Assembly: GCA_022707725.1 (NCBI GenBank)
Contig: JAKJAB010000080.1
Location: forward strand, 1 to 12,615
Direction: 5' to 3'
Source of the DNA: Chloroflexota bacterium
GTDB lineage: Bacteria; Chloroflexota; Anaerolineae; B4-G1; SLSP01
Length of the DNA stretch: 12,615 bases
Part shown: one piece after another, positions 1 to 4,585 of the stretch
Position numbering within the stretch: position 1 is the stretch's first letter
How the letters are laid out: every line of letters starts with the position of its first letter
Notes under the pieces: model-generated
Database searches by the model: none
The model's input: the letters and a program-made list of their open reading frames with translations, nothing else
What the model was told of the DNA's origin: nothing
Program-made: the position numbers and the translations under genes

Positions 1-149
1 CCGGGATTGTGCGCTACGGCGCGGTACAGCAGGTGAAACTTCCCGCCGTCGTGGATCGCAGCAGCGTTGAGGACGGCGCTCTTTTCCCAGGGCACGTCCT
101 TGCGAGGCGTCATGATCGGCCCGTCGCCGACGCGGTGTAAACGTAACAT
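1..149 (-). CDS. GH130-family glycoside phosphorylase, N-terminal fragment
   Basis: Only the first 49 codons are in the window; the gene runs off the left edge. The peptide begins MLRLHRVGDGPIMTPR and continues with a proline/tryptophan stretch and then NAAAIHDGGKFHLLYRAV. This matches the N-terminal blade of glycoside hydrolase family 130, whose members act on beta-mannosides by phosphorolysis (mannosylglucose or mannooligosaccharide phosphorylases); the typical motif is a proposed N-P-A-A followed by a short spacer and LLYRA. The ATG at 149-147 has a GGAGGGAT Shine-Dalgarno six bases upstream, so the start is secure. The active-site Asp normally sits further downstream, so the substrate cannot be decided. 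The gene follows the 53-residue ORF at 36 bases and may be read from the same promoter (397-424), although it is probably metabolically unrelated to the upstream defence-like genes. Confidence 0.8.
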   Translation of the reverse strand, partial: MLRLHRVGDGPIMTPRKDVPWEKSAVLNAAAIHDGGKFHLLYRAVAHNP

Positions 150-185
150 GTCTTTATCCCTCCGTAGTTGGGTGCGAGGCATCTA

Positions 186-347
186 TCAGTTTAGAAGGTT
201 GCGTTGCCGCTTGATCTGTCGCTCCAAACTCTCCAGGCGTTCGACTAACGCCTGCAGGAGCAATAGAATCTGCCCAATCGTCTGTTCCGGGGTGACTTCC
301 GCCAGCTTCCACTTTGCGATGAGATCGTCCAATTGATACGCGCCCAT
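186..347 (-). CDS. 53-residue helical hypothetical protein
   Basis: A small protein starts at ATG 347-345, preceded by a GGGAGG Shine-Dalgarno sequence seven bases upstream, and ends at TGA 188-186. It begins MGAYQLDDLIAKW. Residues about 17-30 are a helix of the EVTPEQTIGQILLLL type, and residues 31-50 are rich in Leu, Glu, Arg and Gln, with leucines spaced as in a short coiled coil. There is no signal peptide or membrane segment; it looks like a small cytoplasmic oligomerising protein. It lies just downstream of the XRE regulator gene and has its own strong promoter and inverted-repeat operator, so it may be a regulated partner, for example an antitoxin-like or co-repressor peptide. No family is recognised. 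The good ribosome binding site, the promoter and the clean heptad-like pattern support it being real. Confidence 0.65.
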   Translation of the reverse strand: MGAYQLDDLIAKWKLAEVTPEQTIGQILLLLQALVERLESLERQIKRQRNLLN

Positions 348-373
348 GGCTTTGCCTCCCTACATAAATACCG

Positions 374-410
374 TTACCGTGTTAGTTGATATTACCATTC
401 TACACGGTAA
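374..410. promoter_or_regulatory. Inverted-repeat operator over the promoter
   Basis: Perfect 9-base arms, TTACCGTGT at 374-382 and ACACGGTAA at 402-410, are separated by 19 bases. The right arm covers the edge of the -10 box and part of the spacer, and the left arm covers the early transcribed region. The centre-to-centre distance of 28 bases is close to three helical turns, as expected for two repressor dimers on one DNA face. A further CCGTTACCG at 371-379 overlaps the left arm. The obvious candidate binder is the XRE protein encoded immediately upstream. The 19-base loop and lack of a U-tract argue against a terminator. Confidence 0.55.
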
Positions 411-424
411 GCGGTTTTTGTCAA
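397..424 (-). promoter_or_regulatory. Sigma70 promoter for the 53-residue ORF
   Basis: On the minus strand a consensus -35 TTGACA lies at 424-419 and a -10 TAGAAT at 402-397, with a 16-base spacer. Transcription would start near 390, giving a 5' leader of about 43 bases before the ATG at 347. The -35 box overlaps the TGA stop of the XRE gene (423-421), so the promoter is packed directly onto the end of the upstream coding sequence. Confidence 0.75.
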
Positions 425-906
425 GAGGTCTGGTTATAGGAAAATCCGGCTCGTTCGGCCACCAACGACAGATATTTGCACATCGCGCGCCGTGGAGCAT
501 ACGCCCCGGTTTCCCACTCGCTGACGGTCTGCTGGCGGACACCCAACTCGTCGGCCAATTGCGCCTGGCTCCACCCGGTCTGATAGCGCAGCGCCTTGAC
601 GAGGTCGCCATCCCACAGCACAATATCGCCATCACGGCGCACGGTGTACGCGCGCAACGGCTTGCGGAAGGTGACGCGCTCCGCATCGAGGTCGAGGTCC
701 GCAGTGTGATAACCCGCGCCGATCCACGCTGCTGCCTGCGGTGATCCCTTGCTGCGATTGCCCCACCAGCCGCGATGCGTCCGCGCCGAGGGTGGGAGGG
801 CATCCCCGATCACCACCTCGATCTCGCCGAACGTGAGCGTGATCTCATCCTGCGGCGCGCGTTGGAGGAAGTCGAGCAGGGGGGTGTATTTATTGCCTTG
901 TGCCAT
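421..906 (-). CDS. DUF7662-XRE fusion transcriptional regulator
   Basis: This 161-residue protein has two parts. Residues about 6-85 match a small domain I know as DUF7662: it starts KYTPLLDFLQ, has the DEITLTFGEIE core, the turn LPPSAR near 38-42, paired tryptophans at 47-48, and ends in a beta segment around ERVTF. Residues about 100-152 are an XRE/Cro helix-turn-helix, in which GWSQAQLADELGV is followed by recognition helix QQTVSEWETG. It is therefore a DNA-binding regulator with an N-terminal domain of unknown function. The start is ATG 906-904, six bases after the stop of the AbiEii remnant, with a weak GAGAG sequence upstream; translation is probably coupled. Its stop is embedded in the -35 box of the next promoter. 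It probably represses the module and the inverted-repeat promoter just downstream. Unlike the toxin gene before it, it shows no damage. Confidence 0.8.
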   Translation of the reverse strand: MAQGNKYTPLLDFLQRAPQDEITLTFGEIEVVIGDALPPSARTHRGWWGNRSKGSPQAAAWIGAGYHTADLDLDAERVTFRKPLRAYTVRRDGDIVLWDGDLVKALRYQTGWSQAQLADELGVRQQTVSEWETGAYAPRRAMCKYLSLVAERAGFSYNQTS

Positions 907-912
907 ACTATG

Positions 913-1418
913 CTACTCTCTTCGTGGATTCCACCACTCTTGACTGAACGATTGCGCTTCGGCGATAAAGAATTGCTTGACCTGATCCCACGCTAGATCC
1001 GTAAAAAGGTGAGGTTGCACATCGTGGTCGGCATTGTCGAACCATACCAGGCTTTCTATCGCCATTAACTCGAAATCACGGGCATAGGGATATTTGGTCC
1101 GTCCCAAAATGGGCAACTCGTCCAAGGGAACTTGTTGGAGGATAAAGTACAGGTCGTAAAAGTCTTTGCGACTTCCGCGGCTGATGAGCGCATCGAGCTT
1201 CATCAGGCCAATATCCACGACCCCGGCTATAGCGACGCCTTCTACGCTATCCGTCGGCGCGAGCAATGGATAGCTATAGCCAAAAAAGCCGACGTGCATA
1301 TCGTGAATCATAAGCAGTAGATTCCCCTCGACAGCTTCCAATGCCTGTGGGTGCAAAGGGGAGAGCGCATCCAGAATCTCGCGGCGGGTTTGCTGTCCGA
1401 TTTCGTCAATGCCGCCAT
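913..1418 (-). pseudogene. Decayed AbiEii-type nucleotidyltransferase toxin gene
   Basis: The C-terminal two-thirds of an AbiEii/AbiGii-type nucleotidyltransferase is readable: VGFFGYSYPLL, then VVDIGLMKLDALISRGSRKDFYDLYFIL and a C-terminal alpha-helical half ending SQEWW. These are the conserved middle and C-terminal blocks of the family. The N-terminus EIGQQTRREILDALSPLHP looks like the usual start, but the next block, which should carry the GG(T/S)ALAL and DLDFF nucleotidyltransferase motifs, is absent. IGQQ to the end is about 160 residues against about 220 expected, so roughly 60 codons have been lost. The ATG at 1418-1416, which overlaps the upstream stop as is typical for this gene pair, is in a different frame from the conserved body, so a frameshift also lies near 1400. 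The longer open frame up to 1596 is only an out-of-frame reading of the upstream gene. The product cannot be a catalytic toxin. Confidence 0.75.
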
Positions 1419-1753
1419 AGCTGACGTTCCTTTGGGCGCACCGGTTGCCCCAAGCCCAGGAGTACACACCAGAGGTTGTAGCGCCGCCAGGGCAAGCGCC
1501 GTATACCCCATTGTTGGACCCAACTGGTGATGGTCTCGCGCCCGTAAACCGTGAACAACCAGTGCAGCTCTCGACGGTCTCCGTAGGCCAGGACACGCTC
1601 GATAATCAAGTGCTGGTGTTGCGCCGGGTCGAGCGATTCGATGTCATACTCCTGGAAGCAGGCTATCAGGCTGCGCGGAATGCCTGACGCTGTCGTCGGA
1701 TCCGCGTTTAGCGCACTCTGTCCAATTATTTCACGTTGCAAAATCTGTACCAT
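1406..1753 (-). CDS. DUF6922-like partner (putative antitoxin) of AbiEii
   Basis: This 115-residue protein carries the conserved run HLIIERVLAYGDRRELHWLF, followed by TVYGRETITSWVQQWG, a basic turn RRLPWRR, and YNLWCVLLGL, ending LWRH. It matches a small Chloroflexota-rich family I know as DUF6922 (name from memory), whose genes commonly sit just upstream of AbiEii-type nucleotidyltransferases and are presumed antitoxins. The sequence is intact from ATG 1753-1751 to TGA 1408-1406. There is no strong Shine-Dalgarno (upstream is AACAACCC), so initiation may be weak. The stop overlaps the presumed native ATG of the toxin gene at 1418-1416. A sigma70 promoter at 1784-1812 lies directly upstream, with the gene beginning about 25 bases after the expected transcription start. 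The intact antitoxin with a broken toxin fits an inactivated toxin-antitoxin locus. Confidence 0.7.
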   Translation of the reverse strand: MVQILQREIIGQSALNADPTTASGIPRSLIACFQEYDIESLDPAQHQHLIIERVLAYGDRRELHWLFTVYGRETITSWVQQWGIRRLPWRRYNLWCVLLGLGQPVRPKERQLWRH

Positions 1754-1765
1754 TGGGTTGTTATT

Positions 1766-1774
1766 CCGTTACGG
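1766..1774. promoter_or_regulatory. Short palindrome just downstream of the operon promoter
   Basis: CCGTTACGG is a 9-base palindrome with one central base. It sits at about +4 to +12 of the minus-strand operon transcript. It shares CCGTTAC with 371-377, next to the inverted-repeat operator at the other end of the operon, so it could be a second site for the same XRE regulator. The match is short and could be chance. Confidence 0.3.
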
Positions 1775-1783
1775 TTTGTCTGT

Positions 1784-1812
1784 ATTGTAGCACGTATTCG
1801 CCGCCGCTTCAA
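1784..1812 (-). promoter_or_regulatory. Sigma70 promoter of the DUF6922/AbiEii/XRE operon
   Basis: On the minus strand, TTGAAG at 1812-1807 and TACAAT at 1789-1784 are separated by 17 bases. The start of transcription would be near 1778, about 25 bases before the DUF6922-like ATG. It is back to back with the plus-strand promoter at 1832-1860. Confidence 0.7.
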
Positions 1813-1831
1813 GCGCAGCGCCCGTTTTTGC

Positions 1832-1860
1832 TTGTCATCAGCCTCTGATTATGCTATGAT
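1832..1860 (+). promoter_or_regulatory. Orphan sigma70 promoter diverging from the operon
   Basis: On the plus strand TTGTCA at 1832-1837 and TATGAT at 1855-1860 are separated by exactly 17 bases. Nineteen bases lie between its -35 box and the -35 box of the minus-strand promoter, a standard divergent arrangement. Transcription would start near 1867 and run into a Shine-Dalgarno sequence at 1893-1898 and the hairpins at 1925-1956 and 1987-2021. No intact plus-strand gene follows; the next gene is convergent. Confidence 0.6.
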
Positions 1861-1892
1861 GAAGCCGCATTTTCACGCGATCTACGCCGGGC

Positions 1893-1924
1893 AGGAGGTG
1901 CAGGTTGCCATTGCGCCTCTACAA
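1893..1924 (+). pseudogene. Possible truncated cysS 5' end
   Basis: A full AGGAGG Shine-Dalgarno at 1893-1898 is followed after six bases by TTG at 1905 and the codons for (M)PLRLYN. Cysteinyl-tRNA synthetases commonly begin with a Leu-(Arg/Lys)-Leu-Tyr-Asn segment followed by a Thr-Leu-Thr motif. Here the resemblance ends after about seven codons, exactly where the hairpin at 1925 begins. Together with the upstream promoter this may be the scar of a truncated cysS. The match is very short, and a chance resemblance or a small RNA leader is equally possible. The open frame continuing to 3530 is antisense to the DUF4097-like gene and is not considered real. Confidence 0.25.
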
Positions 1925-1956
1925 CGCTTGCGCCGGATCACAATCCGGCGCAAGCG
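1925..1956. repeat. Perfect 14-bp stem-loop
   Basis: The arms CGCTTGCGCCGGAT (1925-1938) and 1943-1956 pair perfectly over 14 bp around a CACA loop. No U-tract follows on either strand, so it is not a classical intrinsic terminator. It could be a REP-like palindrome, an mRNA 3' end stabiliser, or part of a small RNA made from the orphan plus promoter. Confidence 0.75.
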
Positions 1957-1986
1957 AATTACGGTTCGGCGCGGTTTTTGTCGGGC

Positions 1987-2021
1987 AGAAATCCGGTTTT
2001 CCAGCTGAAAACCGGATTTCT
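1987..2021 (-). terminator. 15-bp stem-loop downstream of the DUF4097-like gene
   Basis: Arms AGAAATCCGGTTTTC (1987-2001) and 2007-2021 pair perfectly over 15 bp with a CAGCT loop. The hairpin lies 19 bases after the stop codon of the minus-strand gene ending at 2040, the place where a terminator is expected. The downstream minus sequence is GCCCGACAAAAACC, without a U-run, so termination may need a factor. It could also serve as the 3' end of a transcript from the orphan plus promoter. Confidence 0.5.
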
Positions 2022-2039
2022 CAATCCCCCCGGCAAGTG

Positions 2040-3332
2040 CTAGTGCAGCGCCGCGATCAGTTTGGCGGCTTCCTCGGGTGTGAGTTGGCCTTCCTGGACC
2101 ATGCGCAACACTTGCAGGCGTTCCTCGCGCAGTTCATCTGCGGAGGGCATAGGCGGTGTGTATGCTTCAGACGGCGTCGGGGCGTGCGGCGGCGCGGGCG
2201 GGACGGGTGGTTCGGGTGGGGTGGGATACCCGCTGGCGCGTTGCCACCGGCGCTCGGCGTGTTCGGCGCGCATGCGGGCGCGCTCGGCTTCGTGCTCGGC
2301 GCTGCGGCGGGCGCGCTCGGCCTCGCGTTCGGCGGCTTGCTGCGCTTTCTCGGCGATGCGCTCGGCAGCGCGTTGCGCTTTCTCGGCAGCGCGCTCGGCG
2401 TAGCTGCGGATGCGCTCGCCGTCGATGTGGCGCAGGCCCTCTTGCAGACTGGCTTCCAACCCGGCCATAGCCTGGGAGACGCGCGCTTCGATCATCGGGC
2501 CGAGTTCGTTCAGACTGTCGAGGAAGCTGAAATCGAAGTCGAAGTCGAAGCCGAAATCCTCGTCGTAATCCACCTCCGTCCAAGCGTTTTTGATTGCTGT
2601 GCGCCCGCCGGCCCACGCCTTGATGAGGGCTGCGCCTTCGCCCAACGTCGCGGTGGTCACGCCCTCCTCCTGGCGCAGGACGAGGTCTGGGACGTTGGCG
2701 CGGACGCCGCCGCCGGCTTGCAGCTCGATGCGCGCGTTGGGTTCTTCGGGCAGGTAGATGGTGACGTTGCCGCCCGCGCGCACGGCGTACTCCATACCGG
2801 CTGCAAATGGCGGGCTTATGCGGGCGTCGCCGCCGACGTTTTCGACGCTCAACCCCTCACCACCGCCTTCCGCTCTCAGGTTGCCCACCACGTTGCCCAA
2901 AGAGATTTTGCCGTCCACGTCTTTCAAGCGCGCGTTCCCTACTACCGACGCGACGTGGACGTTTCCTTCGATCTGCGCGACGCGCAAGTTCCCGTAGACG
3001 CGCTGGAGGGCGAGCGAACCGGCGTCGGACAGCGTGGCGTTACCGTTCACCGTGTCGATGACGAGGTCGCCGCCTACGCCTTGCAGCTTGAGGTTGCCCC
3101 GCACGGCCTTGATCGTCAAATCGACGTCGCGGGGGCAGGTCAGCCGGCAGTTAGAGTTGCTTTCGATGACCAACGCGCCTTCTTTTTGCACGATGGCGAT
3201 CTCTTCCCACTCCGAGCCAGAGGTTTTGGCGACGAGGATGCCTTCATCCCCGCCCACGACCGTCAGGTTGCCCAGGCACTCTTCGACGACGATCTGAGTT
3301 CCTTCTGTGATTTCGAACGTTTGGGTTGTCAT
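2040..3332 (-). CDS. DUF4097-like beta-solenoid protein with coiled coil and short helical C-terminal tail
   Basis: This 430-residue protein has no signal peptide or membrane segment and so should be cytoplasmic. Residues about 1-250 are repeating short beta strands with GN(L/V/A) turns (GNLTVVGG, GNLKLQG, GNATLSD, GNLRVAQ, GNVHVAS, GNARLKD, GNLRAEG), spaced roughly every 10-20 residues, as in DUF4097/adhesin-like beta-solenoids. Next is an acidic-aromatic tract near 253-270 alternating Asp and Phe. A highly charged Ala/Glu/Arg coiled coil follows (about 297-360), then a Pro-rich linker (about 370-395), and finally a SHOCT-like tail, LRMVQEGQLTPEEAAKLI, as in YvlB-type proteins. ATG 3332-3330 has AAGGAG nine bases upstream, and the gene lies 18 bases after the DUF2089 gene with which it forms an operon. 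The coiled-coil DNA contains imperfect 33-bp repeats near 2338-2400. It may be an envelope-stress or anti-sigma-like scaffold, but this is inferred from the family only. Confidence 0.8.
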   Translation of the reverse strand: MTTQTFEITEGTQIVVEECLGNLTVVGGDEGILVAKTSGSEWEEIAIVQKEGALVIESNSNCRLTCPRDVDLTIKAVRGNLKLQGVGGDLVIDTVNGNATLSDAGSLALQRVYGNLRVAQIEGNVHVASVVGNARLKDVDGKISLGNVVGNLRAEGGGEGLSVENVGGDARISPPFAAGMEYAVRAGGNVTIYLPEEPNARIELQAGGGVRANVPDLVLRQEEGVTTATLGEGAALIKAWAGGRTAIKNAWTEVDYDEDFGFDFDFDFSFLDSLNELGPMIEARVSQAMAGLEASLQEGLRHIDGERIRSYAERAAEKAQRAAERIAEKAQQAAEREAERARRSAEHEAERARMRAEHAERRWQRASGYPTPPEPPVPPAPPHAPTPSEAYTPPMPSADELREERLQVLRMVQEGQLTPEEAAKLIAALH

Positions 3333-3350
3333 TTCTTTTTTCTCCTTTTT

Positions 3351-3779
3351 CTAGATTTTTTCAAGAAGCTGAAGCGCCTCTTCGAGACTGATTTCCTGAC
3401 GGGCGAGGCGGTCCAGAATCTCTTGATGTTGGGCTACGTCCACGGCGCGCGCGGGAGGCATCGGGGGCGCGGGTGGGTGTGGGATGGGCGGCGTCGCCGG
3501 CGGCGTCGCGGCGTCGCGCTCGCGCTTTAGCGCGCGGATGATCTCGTCCAGACGGTTGCGCACGGTGGGGTAGGAGATGCCGAGTTCGTCCTGCACGCAG
3601 TTGAGCTTGCCTTCGCAGAGCAGGAAAACCTCCACGAAATAGCGTTGTTCCGGCATAAGCCGCGAAAGGCGGTCCATTTCGAAGTGACCGCGGATCTCTG
3701 CTCCGCAGGTGCGGCAGACCAATTGGCTGACGTGCAAATCGTCGTGACAGACCGGACATTCGGTAGGAACCGGGTACAT
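3351..3779 (-). CDS. DUF2089-family zinc-ribbon/HTH regulator
   Basis: This 142-residue protein opens with a four-cysteine zinc ribbon: C8-P-V-C11 and C22-R-T-C25-G. Residues about 38-86 form the DUF2089 helix-turn-helix, with LMPEQRYFVEVFLLCEGKLN, then VQDELGISYPTVRNRLDEII as the recognition helix region. A Pro/Ala-rich linker (about 91-110) leads to a tail ILDRLARQEISLEEALQLLEKI, which resembles the short helical tail of the next protein. It is a likely DNA-binding regulator. The ATG at 3779-3777 has an AAAGGAG Shine-Dalgarno and a near-perfect sigma70 promoter about 40 bases upstream. The gene for the DUF4097-like protein follows at 18 bases, so the two are co-transcribed; the shared tails suggest the products interact directly, with the DUF4097-like partner possibly controlling the regulator. 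Confidence 0.88.
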   Translation of the reverse strand: MYPVPTECPVCHDDLHVSQLVCRTCGAEIRGHFEMDRLSRLMPEQRYFVEVFLLCEGKLNCVQDELGISYPTVRNRLDEIIRALKRERDAATPPATPPIPHPPAPPMPPARAVDVAQHQEILDRLARQEISLEEALQLLEKI

Positions 3780-3818
3780 GGCTTCATCTCCTTTAGATTA
3801 TTAACTCATATATTGAAA

Positions 3819-3846
3819 ATTATAATATGTTACTTAATTTTGTCAA
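3819..3846 (-). promoter_or_regulatory. Consensus sigma70 promoter of the DUF2089/DUF4097 operon
   Basis: On the minus strand TTGACA (3846-3841) and TATAAT (3824-3819) are both perfect consensus hexamers with a 16-base AT-rich spacer. Transcription should start near 3812, giving a leader of about 33 bases with AAAGGAG before the ATG at 3779. Such a strong core promoter normally implies control by a repressor, most simply the DUF2089 protein itself. Confidence 0.8.
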
Positions 3847-3886
3847 GGGAGTCTAAGAGAAATTGCTCATATCTCATAAAATAAAC

Positions 3887-3910
3887 AGCCTCGGCTCAAT
3901 GTCCGAGGCT
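3887..3910. terminator. 8-bp GC-rich hairpin, possible bidirectional terminator
   Basis: AGCCTCGG (3887-3894) pairs with 3903-3910 around an 8-base loop. On the minus strand the hairpin is followed by GTTTATTTTATG, a moderately U-rich tail; on the plus strand by ATTTGT. No gene within the window clearly ends here on either strand, so it may be the surviving terminator of a lost gene. Confidence 0.5.
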
Positions 3911-4067
3911 ATTTGTAATGGCAGGGGAACGTTGTGGAAGCTGTAAAGCGGTATCGCGCGGCTGTTCGTCAGTACCGCCTATGATCCAGTGTGAATGATC
4001 AGGCTAAACATTCAAGTCAACAGCGACCTTTTTTCAAGCAAGTCATCCATACTGCTCCTTTTTTGTC
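3911..4067. other. Non-coding stretch with no recognised gene
   Basis: No convincing reading frame, RNA gene or promoter is seen. A 26-codon frame starting at 3919 has two CxxC-like cysteine pairs but no ribosome binding site and is not called. This stretch together with the following elements up to 4467 looks like accumulated intergenic debris. Confidence 0.5.
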
Positions 4068-4128
4068 AGCAGATTAAGCAGATTTAGCAGATTAAGATAA
4101 AAAATCTGCTTGATCTGCTAAATCTGCT
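4068..4128. repeat. 9-mer tandem repeat folding into a 20-bp hairpin
   Basis: Three tandem copies of AGCAGATTW (4068-4076, 4077-4085, 4086-4094) are followed by their inverted counterpart. The arms 4077-4096 and 4109-4128 pair over 20 bp with a single G-U, around a 12-base A-rich loop. This kind of tandem-plus-inverted low-complexity repeat is typical of dispersed intergenic repeats. It ends ten bases before the inverted-repeat element starting at 4138. Confidence 0.75.
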
Positions 4129-4137
4129 GTAGAAAAA

Positions 4138-4283
4138 GGGTGTGTTTCATTTGAGTGTAACCGAACCTGGGTACAGCTCCGATAATTAAAATCCAATCAC
4201 TGTCCGTGTATTCGTTGATCAGTGCTGTGGTAACCTTACTGTACCTGAGTCTGCCTGGTTTTCAACTCATTTGAAACACACCC
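4138..4283. mobile_element. 146-bp MITE-like element with terminal inverted repeats
   Basis: The ends are 19-base inverted repeats, 4138-4156 and 4265-4283, beginning GGGTGTGTTTCA and identical at 17 of 19 positions. Further in, GGTACAG near 4174 pairs with CTGTACC near 4238, so the whole element can fold back on itself. The flanks are AAAA on both sides, a possible but low-complexity 4-base target duplication. There is no coding capacity. These properties fit a miniature inverted-repeat transposable element mobilised by a transposase elsewhere in the genome; the parent IS family was not identified. Confidence 0.6.
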
Positions 4284-4305
4284 AAAACATTTCACCCCGA
4301 TTTTT

Positions 4306-4321
4306 CTGTGGATTTCCACAG
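4306..4321. promoter_or_regulatory. Short palindrome CTGTGGA-TT-TCCACAG
   Basis: Two perfect 7-base arms flank a 2-base centre. The tight spacing suits a dimeric DNA-binding protein better than an RNA hairpin. It lies about 150 bases upstream of the 36-residue membrane ORF. A related symmetric motif, ACACTT-G-AAGTGT, follows near 4346. Function is unknown. Confidence 0.3.
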
Positions 4322-4467
4322 TAGACGCCGCCTCGACGTTCCGGTACACTTGAAGTGTGCGCGACATTGGGCGGGAACATTTCGTATAGAAAAGGCGTCT
4401 TTGCTTATGGCGGATTTCAATCCGTTTCATCTGTTGAACCCGTTGACCGTTTTTGAGGAGGGGTGAT

Positions 4468-4578
4468 ATGCATACACAAAACACAAAATCGAATCTGGGG
4501 ACAACCTTGCTCTTGCTTTTCCTGGGCGCGCTGCCGCTGATTGTCCTGCTGCTGACGTTGCCGTGGTTGCTAGGCTGA
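4468..4578 (+). CDS. 36-residue single-pass membrane peptide
   Basis: The reading frame starts at ATG 4468 with GAGGAGGGG five to twelve bases upstream, one of the strongest ribosome binding sites in the window, and ends at TGA 4576-4578. Residues 1-12 are polar (MHTQNTKSNLGT). Residues 13-35 are almost purely hydrophobic (TLLLLF, LGALPLIVLLL, TLPWLLG), which is one transmembrane helix with a proline kink. This pattern suits a small membrane protein such as a regulator of a larger membrane complex or a hydrophobic toxin peptide. No convincing promoter or partner is seen; the next gene on the same strand begins 362 bases downstream and also encodes a membrane protein. The short length leaves some doubt. 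Confidence 0.6.
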   Translation: MHTQNTKSNLGTTLLLLFLGALPLIVLLLTLPWLLG

Positions 4579-4585
4579 GGGAAGT

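Noticed and set aside
1419..1596. The 5' extension of the AbiEii frame up to an ATG at 1596.
   Set aside because: It is an out-of-frame reading of the DUF6922-like gene and shows no family features.
1905..3530. A 541-codon open frame on the plus strand, even with AGGAGG and TTG at its start.
   Set aside because: From about 2040 on it is antisense to the DUF4097-like and DUF2089 genes, which have clear family matches; its sequence is low-complexity Ala/Gly/Arg/Asp and it reads through both hairpins. Only the first few codons may be meaningful.
3919..3999. A 26-codon frame with paired cysteines.
   Set aside because: It has no ribosome binding site or promoter and no recognisable domain.
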